The notes under the pieces were generated by a model. It had not been told where the DNA came from and searched no databases. It worked only from the letters and a program-made list of their open reading frames with translations. From positions 204,166 to 268,165 of the forward strand of contig JAIXXN010000057.1 in assembly GCA_027490725.1 (NCBI GenBank): a DNA stretch of 64,000 nucleotides. The letters run 5' to 3'. The DNA is from Oxalobacteraceae bacterium (lineage in GTDB: Bacteria; Pseudomonadota; Gammaproteobacteria; Burkholderiales; Burkholderiaceae_D). Each line of letters opens with the position of its first letter. The first letter of the stretch is position 1. The translations under genes were made by a program, and so were the position numbers. Shown here one piece after another: positions 32,827 to 41,975 of the stretch.

Positions 32827-35800
32827 TTGCAGCACAAAACCTTCCTGCGCCAGTTACGGCGCACTACCGGTATCGAGGACGAACAGCAGTTGCTGGCGTT
32901 TCTCGATGCCGCCCGTGCGCTGGGCAGCAATCCGGAGTTACCGGACAGCGTGCGCAAGGGCCTGGAAGGCATGAGCGAGTTATTCGAACGGGTGGTACGT
33001 ACCTACGAACAGTACGACCGTGATCTGGATTTGCGAACCCGCAGTCTGGAGCTGAGTTCACGCGAATTGACGGAAGCCAATACCCGTCAGCGTCAGGAAC
33101 TGGCGCGCCGCGAAAGTGCGATCGCGCTGTTGCGTGAGACTGCGCAGGCCCTGCAAGACGACCCGGCCGGTGCCGATGGCCGCAATGGCGACCTGTATGA
33201 CGTGGTGGAACTGATCAACGAACTGGTCCAGCAACGGCGCGCCGGCGAACTGGCTTTGCGCCAGACCCAGCGCGCGCTGGAAAACCAGAAATTCGCGATG
33301 GACCAGCACGCCATCATCAGCATTACCGATCCCGATGGTCTGATCACCTATGCCAACGAACGCTTCTGCAGTGTCTCCGGTTACGCCCGCGAAGAGCTGA
33401 TCGGCACCAGTCACCGCCTGATCAATTCGGGCCATCACCCGCGCGAATTCTTTACCAATCTGTGGGACACCATACGGGCCGGCAAGGTCTGGGACAATCA
33501 GGTCTGCAACCGTGCCAAGGATGGCAGTCTGTACTGGGTCCATGCAACCGTCGTACCCTTCCTCGACGAGCATGGCAAGCCCTATCAGTATGTGGCGATC
33601 CGTACCGATATCACTGCCCACCATGCACTGATGGAGCGCCTGAAGGAACAGCTACACTTCGTCGAAGAGCTGTTCGAAGCCATCCCCCTGCCGGTGTATG
33701 TGAAAGACCAGCAGCGCCGCTACCAGCAGGTGAATCCCGCCTTCGAACAGTACTTTAACATCAAGCGCGAAGACATTCTCGGCAAAACCGTTTACGACCT
33801 GCTGACGGCGGACGGTGCGGCCATGCATGATGCCTACGATAGCAGCCTGTTTGCCGGTGATGAACTGCAGAGTTTCGAGGCGCTGATCCCGACCGCCGAC
33901 GGACGCCAGCGCGAGGGGATCTACCGGAAAGCGCTGCTGACCCGACCCGATGGCGAGGTCGCCGGGCTGGTGGGCACCATTGCCGACATTACCGAGCGCA
34001 AGATGCTGGAGCGCGACGCCTTGCTGGCCAAAGAAGCAGCCGAAGCAGCTACACGCGCCAAGAGCGACTTCCTGGCCAATATGAGCCACGAAATCCGTAC
34101 CCCAATGAACAGCATTCTGGGGATGACGGATCTGGCGCTGGACACCAATCTGACAGCCGAGCAGCGCGAGTACCTGACCATCAGCAAATCGTCCACCGAA
34201 GCGCTGCTCACCATCATCAACGACATTCTCGACTTTTCCAAAATCGAAGCCGGCAAACTGCAGATCGACGCCACCCAGTTCGACCTGCAGGATGTGGTGG
34301 GCAGTACCATCAAGGTGCTGGCCGAGCAGGAAAACAGCAAGCGCCTCGAGTTTGCCTGCTACGTCGCGCCACAAGTGCCGGCTTATGTGGTGGGCGATGC
34401 GGGCCGTTTGCGCCAGATCCTGATGAATCTGGTTGGCAACGCCATCAAATTCACCCGTCAGGGCGAGGTGCTGGTACGCGTCGCACTGCAGGAACTGCAT
34501 GACGACGTCGCCACCCTGCACTTCTCGGTTCAGGACAGCGGCATCGGCATACCGGCCGCCAAGCAGCAAGCCATTTTCGAGGCCTTCGAACAGGCCGACA
34601 CGTCGACCACACGGCACTACGGTGGCACCGGCCTGGGACTCACCATTTCCAGCTATCTGGTGTCGCTGATGGGTGGCCGGATCTGGGTCGACAGCGTTGA
34701 AGGCGTCGGCAGTACCTTCCACTTCACCTGCCAGTTCCATCGCGGTGCCAGCGATAGCCCGCCGCGCCTGTCGAGCCGTCTGGGCGCACTGGCGCAGCGC
34801 CACGTGCTGCTGGTGGTGGCGAACCAGAGCTGCCGCCAGATACTGGCCGACACCCTGGCCCAGTGGCAGATCCAGGTTACGTCTGTCGGCAGCGGCGCCG
34901 AGGCCCTGCAGCATCTGCAGGCCGGCGATCAGGCCTATGCCTGCGTGCTACTGGACGCCCTACTCAATGACCAGCACAGCGCCGAGACGGCAGCGGCCAT
35001 CAACCAGTTACCGGCGGCGCAGCGGGTACCGCTGGTGGTGATGGCGCCGACCGCGAGTCTGGGCAGCGAACGCTGGAATCAAGTCAGCGTCGGCACCATC
35101 ATTACCAAGCCGGTACTGCCGGGCGATATGGCGAATGCCCTGTTGCTGGCCGTCGGTGCAGCGCCCCTGCAGCCCAGCGCAGCACAGGCAGCGACGCACA
35201 AGCTGCAAACGCCGCAACGCATCCTCGCGCCGCTCGATATCCTGCTGGTGGAAGACCATCCGGCCAATCAGCGCCTCGCGATTACCCTGCTGGAACGCTG
35301 GGGACACCGGATCACGCTGGCGCAGGATGGCCGCGAGGCACTCAACCGGCTGGCCAGCGCACGCTTCGATATGGTGCTGATGGATATGCAGATGCCGGTG
35401 ATCGACGGACTGGAAGCGACGCGGATTTTCCGCGCCACGGAACAGGGGCCGCGCACCGCCATCATTGCGATGACCGCCAACGCCATGCAGGGCGACAAAG
35501 AACGCTGTCTGGCCGCCGGCATGGATGGCTATCTCACCAAACCGTTCAAAAAAGAGCAGTTACGCGCAGTGCTGGAACTGTATCATCCGCGGCCCCATGA
35601 TGCGGGCAGCTTCGATTACGCCGCCGCCCTGCTCGGGACCGAAGCCGATGTACTGGAAATTATCGGCGAACAGGCGCTGCACATCTTCCCGCAGGATTTC
35701 GCCGCCTTGCGCAGCGCGGTCGCGGCAGGCGAGACGGCAACCATTACCCGCATGGCCCACTCGATCAAGGGTAACGCGGCAATTTTCTACGCCCAGCCAC

Positions 35801-35928
35801 TGGCCGATCTGGCCAACCAGATCGAGCAGGGACAGGCCGGCGCCGCTATTGACAGCATGATCACCGCCATGGAAAAGGAATTCATGCTGCTGGCGCAAGC
35901 GCTGCGCAGCGCGCTGGGTCTGCACTAG
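32827..35928 (+). CDS. Soluble hybrid histidine kinase: PAS-PAS-HisKA-HATPase-REC-REC-Hpt
   Basis: A 1033-residue kinase with no membrane segment. A coiled-coil region (about 45-160) precedes two PAS domains (about 155-265 and 275-395), HisKA with NMSHEIRTPMN (His421), HATPase (NLVGNAIKF, GTGLGL), two receivers and a C-terminal Hpt with AHSIKGNA (His978). The first receiver keeps an Asp (710) but lacks the acidic pair (VVANQS), so it is probably inactive; the second (LLVEDH, Asp853) is intact. Translation starts at TTG 32827, supported by an AAGGAG site six bases upstream. With the FIST protein and HD-GYP regulator it forms a likely phosphorelay that lowers c-di-GMP. Confidence 0.93.
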   Translation: MQHKTFLRQLRRTTGIEDEQQLLAFLDAARALGSNPELPDSVRKGLEGMSELFERVVRTYEQYDRDLDLRTRSLELSSRELTEANTRQRQELARRESAIALLRETAQALQDDPAGADGRNGDLYDVVELINELVQQRRAGELALRQTQRALENQKFAMDQHAIISITDPDGLITYANERFCSVSGYAREELIGTSHRLINSGHHPREFFTNLWDTIRAGKVWDNQVCNRAKDGSLYWVHATVVPFLDEHGKPYQYVAIRTDITAHHALMERLKEQLHFVEELFEAIPLPVYVKDQQRRYQQVNPAFEQYFNIKREDILGKTVYDLLTADGAAMHDAYDSSLFAGDELQSFEALIPTADGRQREGIYRKALLTRPDGEVAGLVGTIADITERKMLERDALLAKEAAEAATRAKSDFLANMSHEIRTPMNSILGMTDLALDTNLTAEQREYLTISKSSTEALLTIINDILDFSKIEAGKLQIDATQFDLQDVVGSTIKVLAEQENSKRLEFACYVAPQVPAYVVGDAGRLRQILMNLVGNAIKFTRQGEVLVRVALQELHDDVATLHFSVQDSGIGIPAAKQQAIFEAFEQADTSTTRHYGGTGLGLTISSYLVSLMGGRIWVDSVEGVGSTFHFTCQFHRGASDSPPRLSSRLGALAQRHVLLVVANQSCRQILADTLAQWQIQVTSVGSGAEALQHLQAGDQAYACVLLDALLNDQHSAETAAAINQLPAAQRVPLVVMAPTASLGSERWNQVSVGTIITKPVLPGDMANALLLAVGAAPLQPSAAQAATHKLQTPQRILAPLDILLVEDHPANQRLAITLLERWGHRITLAQDGREALNRLASARFDMVLMDMQMPVIDGLEATRIFRATEQGPRTAIIAMTANAMQGDKERCLAAGMDGYLTKPFKKEQLRAVLELYHPRPHDAGSFDYAAALLGTEADVLEIIGEQALHIFPQDFAALRSAVAAGETATITRMAHSIKGNAAIFYAQPLADLANQIEQGQAGAAIDSMITAMEKEFMLLAQALRSALGLH

Positions 35929-35949
35929 ACCCGCGCCGCTGGGCCAGAG

Positions 35950-37227
35950 TTAATGCTGCGGTTCGTCGATAGACCAGATCTGGTGTGCATCAAGGCGCAC
36001 CCGCGCTTCGGCCTGCAAGGCATCGAGCTGGGCCCCCTGCGCTGCCAGCAACGCATCCAGCGCCAGTCGACGGCTGGTTAGTGCGTCGGCCAGGCTGATT
36101 TCACCGGCACGGTAGGCGCGCAACATCAGGCTGGCCTGTTCCTGCGCCTGCTGCGCCAGTGCTTGCTGGGTCTGCCACAGCGCCACACTGCGTACCGCCT
36201 CGGTGGCGGCGCGCAGTGCATCGCCCTGCACTTTGCGTTCCACCAGCGCCTGCTGTTCACGCGCCATGCTGGCGCGCGCCACCGCCGCATCGCGCTCCGC
36301 AGAACGGGCAGCACCCGGCAGCGGAATCGATAGAGTGATACCGATCAGACGCTCCTGACCGGCGCGCTCGCGCAAGGCCCGCACCGCCAGCGTCGGATCC
36401 GGCATACGCTCACTGGCCTGACGCTGGGCACGCAAGTGTGCCAGTGTCGCGCCGGCTTGCGCCAGTTCCAGTTCGTGATTATCAGCCAGTATCTGCTGCT
36501 GCAGGCTGTCCACCGACACCGCGCCGTACTGCGGCAAAGGCAATTCCGTCACGGCAGGCACCGGCAAGCCCCGATAGGCCTGTTGCAACTGCCCCAGCGC
36601 CTGTTCGAGGCGTAATTCGGCTTGTTGCAACTGAGCCTGTACCCGGCCCCGCTCGCCCTGCGCCTGCAGCAGATCCAGTCGCGCCGCATCGCCCGCTTTG
36701 ACACGCTGCGCTACACTGCGCAGCAATTCATCGGCCAGCGTCAGCTGCTCGCGCCAGCGCGCTACCGCGACCTGTTCACGCAGGCCGGTAAACCAGTCAG
36801 CCAGCAGCACTCGGCCTGCTTCGTGCCAGCTATCGGCGCGCCGGGTAGTCGCCAGCGCCACGCTTTGTGCGCCAATAGATTCGTCCTGGCCGGCCTTGCC
36901 AAACCAGCGCAGCGTGCGCTCCAGGCCCACTTCCTGTTCCTGGAAACGCTCACCGCCCACAATATTGCGCTGACCATGGCCGGCGCGCAGCGTCCATTCA
37001 TACTGACCGGCAGCGAGGCGTTTCTGATCGGCGCGCGCCAGATCGCCATCCAGTACGCTGGCGCGCAACTGTGGCAGATCGGCCAGCGCCTGGCGCACCT
37101 GCAGTTCTGGTGGCAGCAGACTCAGTGCCGAGCCGCCAGCGGCTGCTTGCGCAGTGCCGCCCATGCCGCCGACGCTGCCCAGGACGGTCAACAACAGTCC
37201 TGCCATCCAGTGCGGCCGCGCCTTCAT
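35950..37227 (-). CDS. Outer-membrane efflux protein of a heavy-metal RND system (CzcC/CusC-like)
   Basis: A 425-residue TolC-type channel protein with a signal peptide (about 1-28) and long Gln/Ala/Arg-rich helices forming two repeats (about 45-230 and 245-415). LERTLRWFGKAGQ and VKAGDAARLDLLQAQGE in the first half, and ITLSIPLPGAARSAERDAA in the second, are OMF features. It would form the outer-membrane exit duct for the RND pump encoded upstream. Start overlaps the DUF3240 stop by 4 bases. It is the last gene of the operon and meets the hybrid kinase gene tail to tail. Confidence 0.88.
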   Translation of the reverse strand: MKARPHWMAGLLLTVLGSVGGMGGTAQAAAGGSALSLLPPELQVRQALADLPQLRASVLDGDLARADQKRLAAGQYEWTLRAGHGQRNIVGGERFQEQEVGLERTLRWFGKAGQDESIGAQSVALATTRRADSWHEAGRVLLADWFTGLREQVAVARWREQLTLADELLRSVAQRVKAGDAARLDLLQAQGERGRVQAQLQQAELRLEQALGQLQQAYRGLPVPAVTELPLPQYGAVSVDSLQQQILADNHELELAQAGATLAHLRAQRQASERMPDPTLAVRALRERAGQERLIGITLSIPLPGAARSAERDAAVARASMAREQQALVERKVQGDALRAATEAVRSVALWQTQQALAQQAQEQASLMLRAYRAGEISLADALTSRRLALDALLAAQGAQLDALQAEARVRLDAHQIWSIDEPQH

Positions 37228-37544
37228 GCCAGCCTCCCGAAATCAGTGACGGGCACAATCCAGTAACTCACTTCCGGGCTGGGGATGTGCGCTGCCAGCA
37301 GTGCCAGTAACTGCTGCAGCTGGGCTTGCGGTCCGGCGATCTGCACCTGCTTGCTGCGGCGTCGCCCCTGTACCTGTTCCATACTGCTGCTGAGCCGCAT
37401 ACCGCGCCCCATGCCTTGTGCATCGGTGACGGTATAGCCACCGGCCAGCTCGGGATGGTCGAGCAGAAAATCCAGCACATCCTCTTCCAGCACGCTCGGC
37501 ATGGTGAGCGTGAGCAGTGCGTTATAGCTAGTTTCAGACTTCAT
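37224..37544 (-). CDS. DUF3240 family protein of a metal efflux operon
   Basis: A 106-residue cytosolic protein. LLTLTMPSVLEEDVLDFLL, GYTVTDAQGMG and the ending AHIPSPEVSYWIVPV fit DUF3240, a family regularly found in czc-type operons and with a ferredoxin-like, PII-resembling layout. A regulatory or metal-sensing role is plausible but not established. Start overlaps the pump stop by one base (TAATG) and stop overlaps the OMF start by four, so translation is coupled. Confidence 0.85.
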   Translation of the reverse strand: MKSETSYNALLTLTMPSVLEEDVLDFLLDHPELAGGYTVTDAQGMGRGMRLSSSMEQVQGRRRSKQVQIAGPQAQLQQLLALLAAHIPSPEVSYWIVPVTDFGRLA

Positions 37545-40500
37545 TAGTTCACTCCGGATTGCGCAGATACCGGTGCGATGCCGAAGCGCCGGTACAGGAT
37601 AGGTAACAGGATCAGGGTCAGCAGGGTGGCGCTCAGCAAGCCGCCGATGACAACAATCGCCAGCGGCTTCTGGATTTCCGAACCCGGCCCCGTCGCCAGC
37701 AGCAAGGGCACCAGCCCCAGTGCCGTGATACAGGCGGTCATCAACACCGGACGCAGGCGCCGCTGGGCGCCCTGCACTACCACCTCGCCGATGGCCATGC
37801 CGCGTGCCGCCAGCTGGTTAAAGCAGGTAATCATCACCAGCCCGTTCAGCACCGCGATCCCCATCAGCGCGATAAAGCCCACCGACGCTGGCACCGACAG
37901 GAATTCGCCGCAGGCCGCCAGCGCCACCACGCCGCCGATCAGGGCAAACGGAATATTGACGAACACCAGCGCGGCCTGACGCACGCTGTGCAAGGTACTA
38001 AACAGCAGCAGGAAGATCAGCGCCAGTGCCACCGGCACCACCACTGCCAGTCGGGCTGCCGCGCGCTGCTGGTTTTCGAACTGGCCACCCCAGGCGATCC
38101 GGTAACCGGGCGGCAGCTTGACGCTGGTGGCGATGCGCTGGCGCGCTTCGTCGACGAAGCCAACCAGATCACGGCCGTGGACATTGGCACGCACCACCAC
38201 CATCCGGCTACCATTCTCGCGCTCGACCTTGACCGGTCCATCGACCTGCTTCAGGGTCGCTAACTGCGAGAGGGGAATTGCACTGCCATCAGCCAGCGGG
38301 AAACGTAGCTGGGCGAAGCGCTCCGGCGACAGGCGCAGCCCTTCTTCGCCACGCAGCAACAGCGGCACCCGCCGGCCATCCTGCACCACCACGCCGGTGC
38401 TGCGGCCTTCGATCAGGGTGCGCAGGTCTGACTGGATCTGCTCGACATTCAGACCAAGACGTCCAGCGGCCAGTCGGTCAACTTCCACCTGCAGGTATTG
38501 CACGCCCTCGTTTTTCACCGTCAGCACGTCTTCGCTGCCGGAGATCGCCTGCACCTGCTTAACGATCTGTGCGCCGAGCGCGTCCAGCTGATGGGTATCC
38601 GGCCCGTAGACCTTGATCGCCACATCACCGCGCACGCCGGACAGCATTTCCGAGGTCCGCATTTCGATCGGCTGGGTAAAACTCAGATTAATCCCGGGGA
38701 AACCCGCCGTTGCACGGCGCAGTGATTCCATCAGCTCATCCTTGTTACGACTGCGCCACTGCTCGCGCGGTTTGAGTACCATAAAGGTATCTGTTTCGTT
38801 CAAACCCATCGGATCGAGTCCCAGCTCATCGGAACCGGCACGCGCCACAATCCGCAGCACATCCGGCACCTCGGCCAGAATCGCGCGCTGAATCTCGCCG
38901 TCGATGCGCGCCGATTCGGCCAGACTCACTGACGGCAGCTTCTCGATCTGCATGATGATATCGCCCTCGTCGAGGGTTGGCATGAAGGACTTACCCACCA
39001 CCGTGAACAAGCCGAGTGCCAGCACCAGCAACAGCCCGGCCGCTACCAGCACCTGCTTCTGCGCCTGTAAGGCACGCAGCAGCCAGCGGGTGTACAAGCC
39101 CTCCAGATACAGCACCAGCCTTGGCGTGCTGTGCTGATGACTGCCCATCAGCAGCGAGGCTAGCACCGGAATCACCGTCAGCGAGCACACCAGCGATGCC
39201 GCCAGTGCGAAGATAATCGTCAACGCCACCGGTGCAAACAGTTTGCCTTCCAGTCCCTGTAAGGACAGCAGCGGCAGAAACACGATCATAATCACCAGCA
39301 TGCCAGCTGTTACCGGCAGCGCGACTTCGCGCACCGCGCGATAGATCACATGCAGGCGTGCCATGCCACGCGCCTTCGCTTCACCTTGTGCTTCGATATT
39401 CTCGACCACCACCACCGCTGCATCGACCAGCATGCCGATAGCGATCGCCAGCCCGCCCAGTGACATCAGATTGGCACTCAGGCCGAACACCTGCATCAGC
39501 ACGAAGGTCCCCAGTGCAGCCAAAGGCAGGATACAGGCCACCACCAGCGCCGAACGCAGGTTGCCGAGGAAGACGTAGAGCAGCACCAGAACCAGCAGCG
39601 TGGCCTCGGCGAGCGCCTTGACGACCGTATTTACGGCACGTGCCACCAGATTGCCGCGATCATAGAACGGGCTGATGGTGGTGCCTGCCGGCAGCGTGGG
39701 CGCCAGTTCGGCCAGACGGCTGCGTACCTGTTCCAGCACTTGCTGGGCATTCGCGCCACGCATCGCCAGTACCAGGCCTTGTACCGCCTCACCCGCGCCG
39801 TTCTGGGTCACCACACCATAGCGGGTCAACTGGCCTTCGCGCACGCTGGCCACCTGACCCAATGTCACGACCTGCCCATCAACACTATGGATCACGATCG
39901 CGCGTACATCGTCGTAACTGCGTACGCTGGAGTCGCTGCGGATCAGCAGTGCCTCCTCGCCATCGGTCAGACGGCCCGCGCCATCGCTGCGGTTATTCAT
40001 TTCCAGCGCTTGCTGCAATTGTGCCAGCGAGATCCGCCGCGCCGCCATAGCGGCCAGATCCGGCACGACTTCGAAACTGCGCGCCAGTCCACCGAGTGCA
40101 TTGACATCGGCCACGCCGGGAATGCTGCGCAACTGCGGACGAATTACCCAGTCCAGCAAGGTGCGCTTTTCCATCTGGCTAAGCGGACCCTCGATGGTGA
40201 ACATGAAGATCTCGCCCAGCGGCGTGGTGATCGGCGCCAGGCCGCCCGTGACGGCAGGCGGCAAGTCCTTGAGCACCCCGGACAGGCGCTCGCTGACTTG
40301 CTGGCGGGCCCAGAAGACGTCCGTACCTTCCTCGAAGTCGAGGGTAATATCGGCGATGGCATATTTCGACTGGGAGCGCAGCATTACCTGCTTCGGGATG
40401 CCCAGCAATTCCTGCTCGATCGGCGCCACGATGCGCGCTTCGACTTCACCCGGGGTCATGCCGGGTGCTTTCATGATCAGTTTCACCTGCGTACTCGAGA

Positions 40501-40624
40501 CGTCCGGGAAGGCGTCAATCGGCAAGCCGTTGAAAGCGCGCACCCCGGCTGCCACCAGCATCAGTGTCAGTACCAGCACCAGCAGTCGCTGCGCCAGCGA
40601 TAAGGCGATCAGACGTGCCAGCAT
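37544..40624 (-). CDS. Heavy-metal efflux RND pump (HME family, CzcA/CusA-like)
   Basis: A 1026-residue inner-membrane RND transporter with 12 membrane helices and two large periplasmic loops. GLPIDAFPDVSSTQVKL, EQELLGIPKQVMLRSQS, SEMLSGVRGDVAIKVYG and PLSQLATL are HME-RND signatures. The TM4 proton-relay motif reads AIGMLVDAAVVVVEN (Asp401, Glu408), unlike the DFGxxxDGA of CzcA and closer to the CusA-type AIGxxxDAA form that I associate with monovalent copper or silver. Loop sequences nonetheless resemble CzcA, so the metal is uncertain. It takes proton-driven metal export with the adaptor and channel encoded in the same operon. Confidence 0.93.
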   Translation of the reverse strand: MLARLIALSLAQRLLVLVLTLMLVAAGVRAFNGLPIDAFPDVSSTQVKLIMKAPGMTPGEVEARIVAPIEQELLGIPKQVMLRSQSKYAIADITLDFEEGTDVFWARQQVSERLSGVLKDLPPAVTGGLAPITTPLGEIFMFTIEGPLSQMEKRTLLDWVIRPQLRSIPGVADVNALGGLARSFEVVPDLAAMAARRISLAQLQQALEMNNRSDGAGRLTDGEEALLIRSDSSVRSYDDVRAIVIHSVDGQVVTLGQVASVREGQLTRYGVVTQNGAGEAVQGLVLAMRGANAQQVLEQVRSRLAELAPTLPAGTTISPFYDRGNLVARAVNTVVKALAEATLLVLVLLYVFLGNLRSALVVACILPLAALGTFVLMQVFGLSANLMSLGGLAIAIGMLVDAAVVVVENIEAQGEAKARGMARLHVIYRAVREVALPVTAGMLVIMIVFLPLLSLQGLEGKLFAPVALTIIFALAASLVCSLTVIPVLASLLMGSHQHSTPRLVLYLEGLYTRWLLRALQAQKQVLVAAGLLLVLALGLFTVVGKSFMPTLDEGDIIMQIEKLPSVSLAESARIDGEIQRAILAEVPDVLRIVARAGSDELGLDPMGLNETDTFMVLKPREQWRSRNKDELMESLRRATAGFPGINLSFTQPIEMRTSEMLSGVRGDVAIKVYGPDTHQLDALGAQIVKQVQAISGSEDVLTVKNEGVQYLQVEVDRLAAGRLGLNVEQIQSDLRTLIEGRSTGVVVQDGRRVPLLLRGEEGLRLSPERFAQLRFPLADGSAIPLSQLATLKQVDGPVKVERENGSRMVVVRANVHGRDLVGFVDEARQRIATSVKLPPGYRIAWGGQFENQQRAAARLAVVVPVALALIFLLLFSTLHSVRQAALVFVNIPFALIGGVVALAACGEFLSVPASVGFIALMGIAVLNGLVMITCFNQLAARGMAIGEVVVQGAQRRLRPVLMTACITALGLVPLLLATGPGSEIQKPLAIVVIGGLLSATLLTLILLPILYRRFGIAPVSAQSGVN

Positions 40625-41865
40625 TATTTCGCTCCTGCCGGTGCGCTTGCCGGCGCTGCTGCTGCAGCCTCCGCACCCAGTCCGGCCCAGCTACCTTTCA
40701 GTACCACCAGCCCTTTACTGGCGACCGCATCGCCGACTGCCACTTTGCCCTCTACCCGCACCAGATCAGCACCGGCCTGCGTGGCCTGCACCGGGGTAGC
40801 CATAAAGCCTGCCGGATTCTGGACAAACACAAACGTCTGCGCGCCACGCCGCACCAGCGCACTGGCGGGCAGTAGCACGCTGTGCGGCGCTGCCTTGGTG
40901 CTGACCTGCGATGGCGCCATGCGTGCTTCAACATAGGCGTTCAAGCGCAGACAATCCGAGCTGCCCTGCTGCTCGGCGCGCACCGGCACGCTCTGGTTGG
41001 CGCTACTCACCGCCGTGCCGATCGCCAGCACTTTCGCCGAACCACAACCCGGAATTTGCAGCAGCGCGCCAACCTTCAGGCGTTCGACCTGCGCACGACT
41101 GGCCTGTAACTCGATCCACAGCGGGCCTTTGCGGCTGATGCTGGCCAGCGGCATGCCGGCTTCGACCCGCTGCCCGGGATTGCCGTTCACTTCCAGCAGC
41201 GTGCCGGCACGCGGCGCCCGTAACACCAGTTCCGGCGTCAGCGCGCGGCTACGCTGCAAGGCGCTAATCGCGGCACTGTCCCAGCCACCCGCGCGCAAGG
41301 CCTGCGCCCGTTCATCGGCCGTCAGACGGGCCAGCATGGCGGCACTGCGACTTTCTTCCAGTCGTGAAGTAGCGATAATCCCATCGGCATGCAGCGCCGT
41401 ATCGCGCTGCAGACGCGCCTCGGCCAGGCCGGCCTGCGCGGCAGCCTGCAGATAGTCACGCTGAACCTCCAGCCATGCCTGACTGTGTAGTGTCAGCAAG
41501 GGCGCGCCCTGACGCACCACTTGCGCACTGGCAACATGCACCTGTTGGACCACGCCGCCATACGCAGCGCTGGCAATTGCCAGCAGCGCCGGCGGCGCCA
41601 CCACCGTGCCGGCCAGCGCCAGATCATTGCTGCCCGCCTGCCCGATACCTGCCGCCGTATCGGCGATGGCCAGCGTGGTCACGATGCCGCTACGGCTACG
41701 CTCGGCGGCACTGATGCGGATCTGCTCTGCAAGGTCGCTCCGTTGCGCTTCCGCCGCCTGCAGCGGCGCGTGGACACAAATCAGGGTCGCGAGCAAGGTG
41801 GTTTGCAAAATCCCAGCTAAGATGGCGTTACGCAGCGGTGCCGGAGTATTCGAGGTAAGGGACAT
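40624..41865 (-). CDS. Periplasmic adaptor (membrane fusion) protein of metal RND efflux
   Basis: A 413-residue adaptor with a signal peptide (about 15-38, ending LQAA). GGVVQQVHVASAQVVRQGAP and PRAGTLLEVNGNPGQRVEAG are the split lipoyl halves, flanking an alpha-hairpin; the beta-barrel and membrane-proximal domains follow (LIQIPGCG region; LLPASALVRRGAQTFVFVQN). It links the RND pump to the outer-membrane channel. The C-terminal tail is Ala/Pro-rich. It is the first gene of the operon, and its stop overlaps the pump start by one base. Confidence 0.9.
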   Translation of the reverse strand: MSLTSNTPAPLRNAILAGILQTTLLATLICVHAPLQAAEAQRSDLAEQIRISAAERSRSGIVTTLAIADTAAGIGQAGSNDLALAGTVVAPPALLAIASAAYGGVVQQVHVASAQVVRQGAPLLTLHSQAWLEVQRDYLQAAAQAGLAEARLQRDTALHADGIIATSRLEESRSAAMLARLTADERAQALRAGGWDSAAISALQRSRALTPELVLRAPRAGTLLEVNGNPGQRVEAGMPLASISRKGPLWIELQASRAQVERLKVGALLQIPGCGSAKVLAIGTAVSSANQSVPVRAEQQGSSDCLRLNAYVEARMAPSQVSTKAAPHSVLLPASALVRRGAQTFVFVQNPAGFMATPVQATQAGADLVRVEGKVAVGDAVASKGLVVLKGSWAGLGAEAAAAAPASAPAGAK

Positions 41866-41909
41866 GGGAGCAGAGAATAGTGGACGAATGCCTGCAGTGT
41901 GAAAAGCAG

Positions 41910-41930
41910 TTGTTAAGAACTTCTTAACAA
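41910..41930. promoter_or_regulatory. Perfect palindrome between metal efflux operon and two-component system
   Basis: TTGTTAAGAA, one central C and TTCTTAACAA form a perfect 10-bp inverted repeat. It lies 44 bases from each of the two divergent start codons (41865 and 41976), exactly in the middle of the 110-base gap. CTTAA-type half sites recall those of PmrA/QseB-like regulators, so the regulator encoded next door is the natural candidate to bind it and control both directions. Confidence 0.75.
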
Positions 41931-41975
41931 GCGCTGCCTACCATCGGCAATACCTAAAAATAACAGGAGTAAGGT

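Noticed and set aside
33652..34914. Minus-strand open frame of 420 codons opposite the hybrid kinase
   Set aside because: It runs through conserved HisKA and HATPase coding sequence and has no recognisable features of its own.
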